A stretch of 64,000 bases of DNA from JAVVHH01 sp965199585 (lineage in GTDB: Bacteria; Pseudomonadota; Alphaproteobacteria; Acetobacterales; Acetobacteraceae). How positions within the stretch are numbered: the first letter of the stretch is position 1; each line of letters begins with the position of its first letter. Shown piece after piece: positions 8,956 to 18,344 of the stretch. The notes beneath the pieces were generated by a model that made no database searches, was not told the origin of the DNA, and saw only the letters and a program-made list of their open reading frames with translations. Where the stretch lies: NCBI GenBank assembly GCA_965199585.1, contig CBDASI010000002.1:2170001-2234000 (forward strand), in the 5' to 3' direction. The position numbers and the translations under genes were made by a program.

Positions 8956-10591
8956 GGATGATCCGGTCCCAACCCCGCGCCGGCGTCGCCGGCGGTGCCC
9001 AGGATTGCCGCCGGCGCTCCAACTCCGCCGGCTCGACCAGCAGGTCGATGCTGCGCCGCTCCACCGAAAGCCGGATCCGGTCGCCCGACTCCGCCAGCCC
9101 GAGCGGCCCCCCGGCCGCCGCCTCAGGCGTCACGTGCAGCACGATTGTCCCGAACGCCGTCCCCGACATCCGGCAATCGCTGATCCGAACCATGTCCTTC
9201 ACCCCGGCCCGCCCCAGCTTGGTCGGGATCGGCAGATACCCCGCCTCCGGCATCCCCGCCGGCGTCAACGGCCCCGCATTCTTCAGCACCAGGATGTCGC
9301 CCGCCTCCACGTCGAGGTCCGGATCGTCGATGCGCGCCGCCAGGTCCGCCGGCCCGTCGAACACCAGGCATCGCGCCTCCGTCTCGAACAGCGCCGGCGT
9401 CGCCGCCGAGCGCTTCAACAGCGCCCCCCGCGGCGCCAGCGACCCGAACAGCGCCACCAGCCCGCCGACCGGAGACACCGGGCTGTCGAACGCCCGGATA
9501 TACCGCCGGTCCACGAACGCCGGCTCCCGCAGCCGCGCCCCGAGCGTCTCCCCGGTCACGTCGATGCAGTCGTGATGCAGCAACTCCCGCAGCTCCCACA
9601 GCAGCGCCGGCATCCCGCCCGCACTATGGAAATCCTCCATGTAGCCTTCGCCGGTCGGCTTCAGGTCCACCAGCACCGGCGTCGTATCCGACAGTTCGTT
9701 GACCCGGTGCAGGTCGATCTTGATCCCCCGCCGCCCCGCGATCGCCGTCAGATGAATCATCGCATTGGTGCTGCCCCCCAGCGCCAGCAGCACCCGCAGC
9801 GCGTTCTCCACCGAATGCTCGGTAATGAGCTGGCTCGGCCGGATCGGGTTCTCGACGAACTTCATTACCAGCGTCCCGACCTCCTCGGCCGCTCGCAGCC
9901 GGTCCGCATGCACCGCCGGAATGCTGGAATGCCCCCCCGGCATGAACCCCAGCGCCTCCGCGATGCACGCCATCGTCGACGCCGTCCCCATCACCCCGCA
10001 GGTCCCCGCCGTGCTGGCGAGCCGCCCCTCGATCTCCCCGATCCGCTCCGCCGAAACCTTGCCGGCCCGATACGCCGCCCAATACCGCCGGCAATCCGTG
10101 CACGCCGCCAGCCGCTCCCCCTGGAACGGCGTCGCCAGCATCGGCCCGGTCACCACCTGGATGCTCGGCACGTCCGACGACGCCGCGCCCATCAACTGCG
10201 CCGGCACCGTCTTGTCGCACCCCCCAATCATCACCGCCGCATCCATCGGCTGCCCGCCCAGCATGGCCTCCGTGTCCAGCGCCGCCAGGTTTCGGAAATG
10301 CATGCTGGTCGGAAACAGGCTCGGCTCGCACAGCGACACCGTCGGAAACGGCATCGGCAGCCCACCGCCGGCGAGCACGCCCCGCTTGATAGCCTCGATC
10401 AGCTCCGGCGCCGTCCGGTGACAGTTGTTGAACGCCGACCCGGTGTCGACGATCCCGATCACCGGCTTGTCGAGCATGGCGCCCGAGTAGCCCATCGATT
10501 TGTAGAAGGTTCGCCGCAAATAGGCGGCGAACGCCGGGTCACCGTAGCCCGGCGTGTTCCGGGCGAGGCCGCGCTTGATCTGATCGGTCAT
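8891..10591 (-). CDS. IlvD/Edd family dehydratase, sugar-acid type
   Basis: A 566-residue Fe-S dehydratase of the IlvD/Edd family. The cluster cysteines are visible in NNCHRTAPE, GGCDKTVPAQ and GTCGVMGTAST. The conserved C-terminal segment SDCRMSGTAFGTIVLHV is present. The MGTAST/GGHSSIPAVHADR pattern is closer to L-arabonate and D-xylonate dehydratases than to the housekeeping dihydroxy-acid dehydratase of valine and isoleucine synthesis. These enzymes dehydrate an aldonic acid to a 2-keto-3-deoxy acid. No other sugar-acid genes are adjacent, so the substrate is inferred only. It overlaps the start of ligA. Confidence 0.88.
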   Translation of the reverse strand: MTDQIKRGLARNTPGYGDPAFAAYLRRTFYKSMGYSGAMLDKPVIGIVDTGSAFNNCHRTAPELIEAIKRGVLAGGGLPMPFPTVSLCEPSLFPTSMHFRNLAALDTEAMLGGQPMDAAVMIGGCDKTVPAQLMGAASSDVPSIQVVTGPMLATPFQGERLAACTDCRRYWAAYRAGKVSAERIGEIEGRLASTAGTCGVMGTASTMACIAEALGFMPGGHSSIPAVHADRLRAAEEVGTLVMKFVENPIRPSQLITEHSVENALRVLLALGGSTNAMIHLTAIAGRRGIKIDLHRVNELSDTTPVLVDLKPTGEGYMEDFHSAGGMPALLWELRELLHHDCIDVTGETLGARLREPAFVDRRYIRAFDSPVSPVGGLVALFGSLAPRGALLKRSAATPALFETEARCLVFDGPADLAARIDDPDLDVEAGDILVLKNAGPLTPAGMPEAGYLPIPTKLGRAGVKDMVRISDCRMSGTAFGTIVLHVTPEAAAGGPLGLAESGDRIRLSVERRSIDLLVEPAELERRRQSWAPPATPARGWDRIIHDQVLQADEGCDLRVLRAEGP

Positions 10592-10626
10592 GCACCGAGC
10601 CTAGATCATTCCCCGGGCTGACGAAA

Positions 10627-12105
10627 TCACCTCTCGGCCTGGATGAGCGGGCCATGACGATCGATCAGCGACGCGCTCGCCGGGTCCAGCCCGAGCAGGT
10701 CGACGCGGGTGCCGTGCCGCCGCATCTTGGTCACCACGGTCTCCAGCGCGCCGACCGACGTCACGTCCCAGAACTGCGCCCCGGTAAGGTCGATCACGAC
10801 GCGGGCGGCCGGGTCGCGCAGGTCGAAACTGTCCGCAAACATGTCGGCGCTGGCGAAGAACACCTGCCCGGTGACGGCATAGGTGCGCGTATCGGTCGCC
10901 GCGTCGTAGCGGCTGGTCACCGCCATCAGCCGCATGACCTTGAACGCGAAGAACACCCCGCTGAGCAGCACGCCGACCGTCACCCCCGCTGCCAGGTCGC
11001 TGGTCGCCACCGTGACCGCGACGGTCGCCAGCATGACGACGCTGGAGACCTTCGGATGACGGACCAACTCGCCGAACGAGGACCACGAGAAGGTGCTGAC
11101 CGAGACCATGATCATGATCGCGACCAGCGCCGCCACCGGCACCCGGGCGACCCACGGCCGAAGCAGCACCATCAGCACCAGCAGGAACACGCCCGCCACC
11201 AGCGTGGACAGCCGGCCGCGCCCGCCGTAGCGCACGTTGCCGACGGTCTGCCCGATCATCCCGCACCCCGCGATCCCGCCGAACAGCCCGGCGGCGACGT
11301 TGGCCAGCCCCAGCCCGGTACATTCGCGGGCCTTGGAACTGCCGGTGTCGGTCAGGTCGTCCACCACGGTCGCCGTCATCATCGACTCCAGCAGCCCGAC
11401 CACCGCCATGGCCAGCGCGTAGGGCGCGACGATGCGCAGCGTCTCGAGGTCGAGCGGCACGCGGGGCAAGAGGAAAGACGGAAGCGCGTCGGGCAGGCGT
11501 CCCAGGTCGGCAACCATGTGGAGCGGCATCGGCACCACGAAGCTGATCCCGGTCAGGACCACGATGCAGATGAGCGGCGAGGGGATCGATGTGGTCAGGC
11601 GGGGCAGGAGGTAGATGATCGCCAAGCCCAAGGCGATCATGGCGTAGGTCTGCCACGAGACCCCCAGCATCTGCGGCACCTGCGCGGAAAAGATCAGGAT
11701 TGCCAACGCGTTGACGAACCCGGTCCGCACCGAGCGCGACACGAAGCGCATCAGCACGTCGAGCCGCAGCAGGCCGAATACGATCTGGATCGCCCCGGCC
11801 ATCACCGTGGCGGCCAGCAGGTAATCCAGCCCATGCGCCCGCACCAGGGCCGCCGCCACGAGCGCTACCGAGCCGGCCGCCCCGGAGATCATCGCCGGCC
11901 GCCCGCCCGCGATCGAGATGACGATCCCGATCACGAAGGAGGCGAACAGCCCGACCTCCGGATCGACGCCGGCGACGAAGGAGAAGGCGATCACCTCCGG
12001 TATCAGCGCGAACGTGCCCACCATGCCGGCGAGCACCTCGCGCCGGAGATCACCGAACGAAGTGAACCACTCGGCGCGGTAGCGGGAGAAGGGCGATGAC
12101 GTCAT
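10627..12105 (-). CDS. SulP family anion transporter with STAS domain
   Basis: About 492 residues: ten or more membrane helices (residues 15-400) followed by a cytoplasmic STAS domain containing VVIDLTGAQFWDVTSVGAL. The helix 1-3 region (FALIPEVIAFSFVAGVDPEVGL, GGRPAMISGAAGSVALV) is typical of SulP proteins that carry sulfate, bicarbonate or dicarboxylates. The exact anion is not readable. I chose the ATG at 12105, since the frame extends upstream only through an unlikely 31-residue sequence. It lies 35 bases behind the dehydratase gene on the same strand, but has no obvious functional link with it. Confidence 0.9.
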   Translation of the reverse strand: MTSSPFSRYRAEWFTSFGDLRREVLAGMVGTFALIPEVIAFSFVAGVDPEVGLFASFVIGIVISIAGGRPAMISGAAGSVALVAAALVRAHGLDYLLAATVMAGAIQIVFGLLRLDVLMRFVSRSVRTGFVNALAILIFSAQVPQMLGVSWQTYAMIALGLAIIYLLPRLTTSIPSPLICIVVLTGISFVVPMPLHMVADLGRLPDALPSFLLPRVPLDLETLRIVAPYALAMAVVGLLESMMTATVVDDLTDTGSSKARECTGLGLANVAAGLFGGIAGCGMIGQTVGNVRYGGRGRLSTLVAGVFLLVLMVLLRPWVARVPVAALVAIMIMVSVSTFSWSSFGELVRHPKVSSVVMLATVAVTVATSDLAAGVTVGVLLSGVFFAFKVMRLMAVTSRYDAATDTRTYAVTGQVFFASADMFADSFDLRDPAARVVIDLTGAQFWDVTSVGALETVVTKMRRHGTRVDLLGLDPASASLIDRHGPLIQAER

Positions 12106-12196
12106 GAGGAAGTATCCGCAGGATGCACGCGCCGGCGTCGGCCGAGGCAGGAGCGTGTCGTATGCGTTGTCCGGCGGATCGGCGGCCGGAAGAGCC

Positions 12197-12215
12197 ACCC
12201 GGAATCACACCGGGT
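12197..12215 (-). terminator. short inverted repeat downstream of the 12241-13797 gene
   Basis: A six-base perfect stem (ACCCGG/CCGGGT) with a seven-base loop sits about 25 bases past the stop of the minus-strand membrane protein gene and ahead of the SulP gene. There is no T run, so a terminator role is only suggested. The rest of the 135-base gap shows nothing recognisable. Confidence 0.35.
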
Positions 12216-12240
12216 CCGAGGCGAATGACATCACGGTACG

Positions 12241-13797
12241 CTATGGGCCCGGGTGGTGCAACGCACCTCCCAAGAAGATCGGCTTACCGTCCGGACCCGT
12301 GTTGATCACCCAGTCGGGCGGGCCGTCATGCGGCGGACAGGCGGGGATGAACCTGCCGTCGAGCAGAAACGATTCCGCGGTCTGCCACGCCTCGCAGACA
12401 TCGACCGTCCGCTTGCCGAAGAACCTGCCCGCGGCGGCGACGATGTCGCCCGGATCGTATGGGATCGTGTGGAGGTCGTAAGTGCCGATGGCGGTCGACG
12501 TGCCGTGGATCAGCATGTCGGGATTAGTGGGCGGCAGGTAAAGCTGCATGCGCGATCCCGGCGCGAGGCCGGAGCGCCAGGTCTTGAAGCGCGCGGCGCC
12601 CGCCATCGGCAACTGCGCGAAGTCGCTGCGCATCGCCGGGATCTGGACGATGACGGGAAGCAGCGACGCCACCAGGAGCAGCGGCCCAACCCAGCCGGCG
12701 CGGATCGGGCGGCCCTGCCAACGCAACAGGATCGCCGCCGCAGCCAGAATATAGTCGAGCTCGATCAACCATTGCCGCGCACTCGCCTGCCGCTCGCAAC
12801 ACAGCTCGCCGTAATGGTAAAACGCGCCCAGCAGCGAGAAATACACTGCCGCCGCGATCCCGGCCCCGAGCGCCACGTGCCAGCGCGTGGATCGGACGGC
12901 GCCGAACCGGATCCAGATCAGCGCGAACCCGGCGGCGAACGCAATCTTCTGCAGCAGCGCGGCTACTACCCCGCCCAAATCGTGCGCGAAGCTGCCGGTG
13001 GTCACTACGTCGACCGCCATCTGCCGCAGCGACGCCGCCGCCGAGGCGATCAGCCGCCCGGTATAGGGCTTCGTATCGGAGCCGAGATCGACGTAGTGCG
13101 ATCGGAACAGCACGAGGCCCATCATGACCAGCACGCCGGCCAGCGCCGGCAACAGCCACCACCGAGCTACCCTGATGCCGAGCGCCGCCGCGCCCAGGGC
13201 GAACCCGATGGCCATCGCCGCCCCGATCTCGTGGCTGAGCGCCGCCACCATCAGCATCACGCCGCACCAGCCTTGCCGCCAGCCCGGTCCCGCGCCGTCC
13301 GCCAGCAGGAACATCGAGGCGGTGATCGCAGCGGCCATTGGCAGGTAGGCCACGGTCGCGATCGGCCAGTAGAACATCTCGGTGACCGGGCTGGTCTGTA
13401 GGGTGAACAACATCGGCGCGACCGCGAGCGTTCCGGCGGCCAGCAGCCGTCCCCGGATGCGCACCATCGTCGCTCGGGCGACGACGGCCATCCCGAGCAG
13501 GCTCGCGCCCCAGATCGACAGCAGCGCCGCAGAGACGAAGCTGCGCTCGAAGGCCAGCACCATCGCGCCATAAAAGTAAATCAGCAGCTCGGAAAGCGGC
13601 CGCGGCGACACCTCGAAGCGTTCGAAATAGGCCCGCCACCCAAGGCTGTCGTGGTCGGCGAAGTAGCGGAACTCGTCGACCTGCCAATGGCCCAGCCCGG
13701 TCTGCGCCGCATAGACCAGCGACAGACCGAGCAGGGCGAGGAAGGCGAGCAGGATCGCGCCACGGTCGGCGATGGAAGGCGGCATCATTGGGCGCAC
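12241..13797 (-). CDS. polytopic membrane protein, GT-C-like, function unknown
   Basis: A 518-residue protein with about eleven hydrophobic segments and a C-terminal soluble tail of about 120 residues. The loop after TM1 contains QVDEFRYFADHDSLGWRAYF, an acidic loop like those of GT-C glycosyltransferases, and RPLSELLIYFYGAMV follows. Two cysteines in ELCCERQASARQW face a later loop. I do not recognise a named family. Transfer of lipid-linked sugars is a guess from the topology and from the glycosyltransferase operon that starts divergently 150 bases away. A second ATG twelve bases downstream is an alternative start. Confidence 0.65.
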   Translation of the reverse strand: MRPMMPPSIADRGAILLAFLALLGLSLVYAAQTGLGHWQVDEFRYFADHDSLGWRAYFERFEVSPRPLSELLIYFYGAMVLAFERSFVSAALLSIWGASLLGMAVVARATMVRIRGRLLAAGTLAVAPMLFTLQTSPVTEMFYWPIATVAYLPMAAAITASMFLLADGAGPGWRQGWCGVMLMVAALSHEIGAAMAIGFALGAAALGIRVARWWLLPALAGVLVMMGLVLFRSHYVDLGSDTKPYTGRLIASAAASLRQMAVDVVTTGSFAHDLGGVVAALLQKIAFAAGFALIWIRFGAVRSTRWHVALGAGIAAAVYFSLLGAFYHYGELCCERQASARQWLIELDYILAAAAILLRWQGRPIRAGWVGPLLLVASLLPVIVQIPAMRSDFAQLPMAGAARFKTWRSGLAPGSRMQLYLPPTNPDMLIHGTSTAIGTYDLHTIPYDPGDIVAAAGRFFGKRTVDVCEAWQTAESFLLDGRFIPACPPHDGPPDWVINTGPDGKPIFLGGALHHPGP

Positions 13798-13951
13798 TCC
13801 CTACGCGACGGCCCGAGGTGTTGGCCATAGTTGGCCGGAGTGTGGATCGGTCGAGCGGCATCGGCGCCGCGATCACCAGACGGTCGGACGCTTGGCGGCG
13901 GGCCGGCTGTAATTGTATGGGGCGAGCGTGACTGGAACGGATCGCGGCGGG

Positions 13952-14680
13952 ATGAGTGACGATCGAGCGCGGCGGTGCGGTGTGGCGATCATGGCCAAGG
14001 CGCCGCGACCTGGCCATGTGAAGACCCGGTTGCAGGGCGTGCTGCAGCCCGATGAAGCGGCGGCGCTGGGCACCGCCTTCCTGCGCGACACGGCGGAGAA
14101 CCTGCACGCCGCCGCCGCGACGGCGCCGATCGACCCGTTCGTGGCGTACGCGCCGGCCGGGCAGGAGGCGCGGTTCGACGGTCTGTTGCCGGCCGGAACG
14201 GTACTGCTGCTGGCCGATGGCAGCGGCGGCGCAGCCCCTGGAGTCGAGGGCTTCGGCTGCGTGCTGCTGGAGACGATGCGGCGTCTGTTCGCCTTGGGCT
14301 ACGGCGCCGCCTGCGTCCTGGCGGCCGATAGTCCCACCCTGCCGACCGACGCGCTCGCCGCCGCGACGCATCGATTGCTCGACGGTGCAGAGGCCGTTCT
14401 CGGAGCCGTCGACGACGGGGGCTACTACCTGCTCGGCTTGCGGACCGAACGGTCGGAACCGTTCGCCGGCATCCGCTGGAGCACGGACTTCGCCGCGCAG
14501 GACACGCGGGACCGGTTGCTGGCCGCGAATATCGGGCTCCACGAGCTGCCCGCCTGGTTCGACGTCGACGACCCGGCCGCGCTGGCCCGGCTGATCGGCG
14601 ACCGACGAGGCTACCCGGCGCCGCACACCGCCGCCGCCCTGGCGCCGATGCGGCTCGATACGCGACTGATCGGTGCATGA
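13952..14680 (+). CDS. DUF2064/TIGR04282 family GT-A fold protein
   Basis: The 242-residue protein has the DUF2064 signature: an N-terminal AIMAKAPRPGHVKTRL nucleotide-binding loop, an ADSPTLP segment, and DDGGYYLLGL near residue 155. The family shares the GT-A fold of sugar and cofactor nucleotidyltransferases (MobA/CofC-like). Databases call it an arsenosugar biosynthesis-associated glycosyltransferase by genome context only. The start ATG follows GCGGCGGG; an earlier ATG 39 bases upstream is less likely. It is first in a four-gene operon. Its stop overlaps the ATG of the next gene (ATGA), which indicates translational coupling. Confidence 0.85.
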   Translation: MSDDRARRCGVAIMAKAPRPGHVKTRLQGVLQPDEAAALGTAFLRDTAENLHAAAATAPIDPFVAYAPAGQEARFDGLLPAGTVLLLADGSGGAAPGVEGFGCVLLETMRRLFALGYGAACVLAADSPTLPTDALAAATHRLLDGAEAVLGAVDDGGYYLLGLRTERSEPFAGIRWSTDFAAQDTRDRLLAANIGLHELPAWFDVDDPAALARLIGDRRGYPAPHTAAALAPMRLDTRLIGA

Positions 14681-15999
14681 ACCCGATGGTGGCACTAGCC
14701 GCCCTGGTCGCTCTGGCAGCAATAGCGCCGGCCTTCGCGCTGCCGCCCGGCGCCTATGGCGATCTCACGACCGAGCTCAGCTGGCGATACGTCGGCTGGA
14801 TGCTGGCAGCCGGGGTCGCCTATGCCGGCCTCGTCTGGCTGGTCCGGCGGCGATCGCTCCCGCGCAAGGCGTTGATCGCATCCCTCGCGATCGCAGCGCT
14901 CGCCCGGCTGGTGATCGTCGCCACGCCCCCGGTCATGAGCACGGACCTCTATCGCTACGTGTGGGACGGGCGGGTGCAGGCGGCCGGCATCAACCCCTAT
15001 CGCTACGTCCCGGCCGACCCGGCGCTTGCCGCGCTGCGCGACGCCGGGTCGGGCCCGACCGCGATATTCCCGAACATCAACCGCGCCGAGACCGCGCCGA
15101 CCATCTACCCGCCGGTCGCGCAGATGCTGTTTGCCGCCATCGGGGTCACCGCCTCGTCGGTGTGGACTCTGAAGGGCGTGATGCTGGCGCTGGACGTGCT
15201 CGCCGGCTGGTTCGCCTGGCGGTTGCTGCTCGCGGCAGGGCGGCCGGAGGCCTGGGTGTTGGTGTGGGCGCTCAACCCGCTGGTCATGCGCGAGTTTGCC
15301 GGCACCGGGCATGTCGACGCGGCGGCGGTCGCGGCGTCCGGGGCGGCACTGCTGTTCGCGGCGCGGCGGCGGCCGGTCTGGGCGGGCATCGCGCTCGGCA
15401 TCGCCGTCATGTGCAAGCTGCTACCGGCGGCGATTGGGCCGGCGATCTGGCGCTTCCGGTCCAAGGAGTGGGGAGCGTGGCGCACGCCGGCCGCCTGCGT
15501 CGCGGTGATCGTGGCGGGATATGCGATCTACTCGTCGGTAGGCTGGCGGGTGTTCGGCTACCTGCCGGGCTACGCGCAAGAAGAGGATCTCACGAAAGGC
15601 GGCGGGTTCGTGCTGATGCGCTTGGCGGCGCTGGCGGGGTCGCTGCCGGATTGGGCGTTGGGCGTATACATCGTGGCTGGCTTGGGCTTGTTGGATTGGC
15701 TGGCGTTCCGGATCGTGCGCGCCGAGGGGCCGCCGCGGGCAGAGATGATCGCCCGGCACGCCACTCTGCTCTCGGTCGCGTTACTCGTCGTACTAACGCC
15801 ACATTATCCGTGGTATGTTACCATGGCAGTCCTGCCGGCGGTAATCGCCCCGGGCTGGGGTGCATTGTGGCCGTCGGTTGCGGGACCATTGTTGTATCAG
15901 GACTTTGGATTGAGCGATCCGTGGTGGCCGGCCGTCGTATATCTCCCGGCGATGGCTTGGCTCGCGATCGAGATGCGGAAGGGAATTAACCATGCCTGA
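14677..15999 (+). CDS. polytopic membrane glycosyltransferase (GT87/DUF2029-like)
   Basis: A 440-residue integral membrane protein with about eleven helices. The loop after the second helix pair reads STDLYRYVWDGRVQAAGINP, the acidic catalytic-loop pattern shared by polyprenol-phosphate-mannose-dependent transferases (GT87-like). IYPPVAQ and HYPWYVTM further on also fit. Such enzymes move a sugar from a lipid carrier to an acceptor on the periplasmic face. Acceptor and sugar are unknown. It overlaps the preceding DUF2064 gene by four bases and the following radical SAM gene by eight, so these belong to one transcript. Confidence 0.8.
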   Translation: MNPMVALAALVALAAIAPAFALPPGAYGDLTTELSWRYVGWMLAAGVAYAGLVWLVRRRSLPRKALIASLAIAALARLVIVATPPVMSTDLYRYVWDGRVQAAGINPYRYVPADPALAALRDAGSGPTAIFPNINRAETAPTIYPPVAQMLFAAIGVTASSVWTLKGVMLALDVLAGWFAWRLLLAAGRPEAWVLVWALNPLVMREFAGTGHVDAAAVAASGAALLFAARRRPVWAGIALGIAVMCKLLPAAIGPAIWRFRSKEWGAWRTPAACVAVIVAGYAIYSSVGWRVFGYLPGYAQEEDLTKGGGFVLMRLAALAGSLPDWALGVYIVAGLGLLDWLAFRIVRAEGPPRAEMIARHATLLSVALLVVLTPHYPWYVTMAVLPAVIAPGWGALWPSVAGPLLYQDFGLSDPWWPAVVYLPAMAWLAIEMRKGINHA

Positions 16000-17041
16000 T
16001 ACCAACATCGACGCGCGGCGGTATTTCGAGACGGTCGAGTCCGGCGAGAGCATCGCGTCGACGCCACCCGTCTGCCTCTATCTCGAGGTCACCAACCGCT
16101 GCAACCTGCTGTGCGAGACCTGTCCGCGCACGTTCGAGGATCTCGAGCCGCCGATGGATCTGAGCATGGAGATGTTCACTCGCATCGTCGACCAGGTGCC
16201 CAACGTCAAGCGCGTGGTGCTGCACGGCGTGGGCGAGCCCATGCTGGTCAAGCACCTGCCGGACATGATCCGCTACCTCAAGAAGCGCAGCGGCGTGCAC
16301 GTGCTGTTCAATACCAACGGGACGCTACTGGCGCCCAAGAAGCAGCGCGAGATCATCGACACCGGGCTGGACGAGCTGCGGGTGAGCCTGGACGCGGCAG
16401 AGGCGGCGACGTTCCTGAAGGTCCGCGGCAAGGACATGTTCGACCGCATCGTGCGCAACGTCAGCTCGTTTACCAACCTGCAGAAGGCGATCGGCGCGGA
16501 GAAGCCTCTGGTGAGTCTCTGGCTGACCGGCCTGAAGGAAACGGTCGATCAGCTGCCTGATTTCGTGCGGATGGCGGCACGGATCGGCGTCAAGGAAGTG
16601 CACCTACAGCGTCTGGTGTTCGATTCCGTCGGCTTCGGCATGGCGCGCTCGGAGAGCAGCTTGTTCGAGCAGACCCGGGCGGACGAGGAGGCGATCATCG
16701 CCAACGCGACCGCGCTCGGTCAGAGCCTGGGCGTGATGCTGGACGCGTCCGGCGCGACCGAGCCCGGGATCAGCCTCAAGCGGCAGTCCGACGACAAGCC
16801 CTGGGCGATGTGCCGCCGGCCCTGGTCGTTGATGTATTTTACCGCGCACGGCACGGCGCTGCCCTGTTGCATCGCGCCGTTCTCCGAGCGTGGCTACGAG
16901 AACTACACGTTGGGCAACGCCTCTAAGCAAGACCTGGCCGAGATCTGGAACGGCCCCGCCTACCGTGACTTCCGCAGCGCGCTGATGAGCGACACGCCGC
17001 CGAAGCCGTGTCAGGGCTGCGGGCTGCGCTGGAGCCTCTAG
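15992..17041 (+). CDS. radical SAM protein with SPASM-type C-terminus
   Basis: This 349-residue enzyme has the radical SAM cluster motif Cys37-x3-Cys41-x2-Cys44 within TNRCNLLCETC, a GEP motif (HGVGEPML) and the usual TIM-barrel strands. The C-terminal 90 residues carry extra cysteines (CRRPW, LPCCIAPF, PCQGCG) and the phrase GNASKQDLAEIWNGPAYRDF, which define a SPASM/twitch auxiliary Fe-S domain. Relatives modify peptides, tRNA-derived substrates or sugars. No precursor peptide is visible nearby. Position between two glycosyltransferases suggests modification of a glycan or lipid carrier, which is inference. Confidence 0.88.
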   Translation: MPDTNIDARRYFETVESGESIASTPPVCLYLEVTNRCNLLCETCPRTFEDLEPPMDLSMEMFTRIVDQVPNVKRVVLHGVGEPMLVKHLPDMIRYLKKRSGVHVLFNTNGTLLAPKKQREIIDTGLDELRVSLDAAEAATFLKVRGKDMFDRIVRNVSSFTNLQKAIGAEKPLVSLWLTGLKETVDQLPDFVRMAARIGVKEVHLQRLVFDSVGFGMARSESSLFEQTRADEEAIIANATALGQSLGVMLDASGATEPGISLKRQSDDKPWAMCRRPWSLMYFTAHGTALPCCIAPFSERGYENYTLGNASKQDLAEIWNGPAYRDFRSALMSDTPPKPCQGCGLRWSL

Positions 17042-17736
17042 GCTTGCTGGACCGCGTGTCGGTCGTCATCCCGACATGGAATGAGGCCGACTGCATTGGG
17101 CCGGTGGTGACCGAGGTGCTGGCGCAAGGCGTCGGCGAGGTCATCGTCGCTGACGGCAGCAGCAAGGACGGCACCGCGGCACGGGCCGAGGCGGCCGGGG
17201 CACGGGTCGTCGATTGCGGGCGCGGCTATGGCAGGGCCTGCGCGATGGGTGCGGCGGCAGCGCGGCCTGAGGCCGACGTGATCGCCTTTATGGACGGCGA
17301 TGGCTCGGACCGGGCGGATTACATGGTCGCCCTGTGCCGCCCGGTGCTGGACGGCACCAAGGACTTCGTCATCGCGTCCCGCACACGTGGCGAGCGGGCC
17401 CCGGGCTCGATGCTCTGGCATCAGGTTCTCGCGGGGATCGTCGCCGGACGCTTGATCGGGGCGAAGTATGGAGTGCGTTATAGCGACATGTGCGCCTTCC
17501 GCGTCATCGGGCGCCAGGCGCTGACCAATCTCGCGATGCGCGAGATGACGTATGGCTGGAACATCGAGATGCAGATGAAGGCCGCCCGCGCCGGCCTACG
17601 CATCGAGGAGATCCCGGTGCCTTATCGCGTCAGGGCAGCGGGCTCCTCGAAGGTCGCCGGATCGCTGAAGGGCACGATTGAAGCCGGCGGCAAGATCGTC
17701 GGCACCTTCATGCGCGTGTTGCGGGAGCAGACTTAG
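17008..17736 (+). CDS. family 2 glycosyltransferase, polyprenyl-phosphate sugar synthase-like
   Basis: A soluble GT-A enzyme of 242 residues or slightly fewer. It begins its fold with VSVVIPTWNEADCIG, carries the DxD-type motif FMDGDGSD, and ends with the acceptor-side segment MTYGWNIEMQMKAARAG. No C-terminal membrane helices are present, so it resembles the single-domain dolichyl/undecaprenyl-phosphate hexose synthases. The annotated ATG overlaps the radical SAM gene by 34 bases. A TTG at 17044 or GTG at 17056 just after that stop would give a more typical N-terminus. It is the last gene of the operon and converges on the next gene. Confidence 0.85.
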   Translation: MSGLRAALEPLGLLDRVSVVIPTWNEADCIGPVVTEVLAQGVGEVIVADGSSKDGTAARAEAAGARVVDCGRGYGRACAMGAAAARPEADVIAFMDGDGSDRADYMVALCRPVLDGTKDFVIASRTRGERAPGSMLWHQVLAGIVAGRLIGAKYGVRYSDMCAFRVIGRQALTNLAMREMTYGWNIEMQMKAARAGLRIEEIPVPYRVRAAGSSKVAGSLKGTIEAGGKIVGTFMRVLREQT

Positions 17737-18311
17737 CCCGTCCAGGAAGCCGCGCTGGTCCCACGGGTCTTGGCAAGGTTCGCGTCGACGATCGCCTTCA
17801 ACTCGGTCGCGCCCGCTTCGCGAAGGATCGCCTCGCCCTTGCTGGCCTGCTCGGTCGACCGGATGCGGACGGCGAGGACCAACTTCCCTTGCGCACCCAA
17901 CTCGTCGCGCGCGGTCGCGGCGGCCGCATCGACCGCATTGCTGGTGCCCGAGGTGGCCAGCACGGTGCCGATGGCCGACACGCCACCGATCGCCGCCGCA
18001 ACCGGGGCCGCGACCACGCTCGTCGCCAGCAACGCGCCTGCCGCCGCAAACCCGGCAGCGGTGCCGGCCATGCCGGACGCCATCGTGCGGAGCTGGCCAC
18101 GGTCGATGTGATCCGTCGGCGCTTCGGCACTGTCGGGCGTGTCGACCGTCGCCTCGGTATCGGGAAGGCTTAGGTCCGCCCGGTCGAAGCCGGCATGCTC
18201 CAGCGCGTTAATGGCCTCCTGCAGCGCGGCGTCGTTGGGGAAGTTGGCCTGGATCTCCTGGACCTCGTCGCTGAGGCCGGGCTGCTCGTTATTCTCGACG
18301 TTATCGCTCAT
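17733..18311 (-). CDS. stress-type protein with N-terminal GSP17M-like domain and glycine-zipper-like segment
   Basis: A 192-residue protein. Residues 25-50 (DAALQEAINALEHAGFDRAD) match the start of general stress protein 17M/YflT-like domains. An acidic linker follows. Residues 77-125 are an Ala/Gly-rich hydrophobic stretch (GTAAGFAAAGALLATSVVAA) that could sit in a membrane. The C-terminal 60 residues are charged and helical. Proteins of this shape are common in alphaproteobacteria and poorly understood. It is the end gene of a minus-strand run with the TerB-like and helicase genes, and its stop overlaps that of the converging glycosyltransferase. Confidence 0.7.
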   Translation of the reverse strand: MSDNVENNEQPGLSDEVQEIQANFPNDAALQEAINALEHAGFDRADLSLPDTEATVDTPDSAEAPTDHIDRGQLRTMASGMAGTAAGFAAAGALLATSVVAAPVAAAIGGVSAIGTVLATSGTSNAVDAAAATARDELGAQGKLVLAVRIRSTEQASKGEAILREAGATELKAIVDANLAKTRGTSAASWTG

Positions 18312-18344
18312 CGTGTGATCCCTTCGGCTTCGGACAACGCTGTT

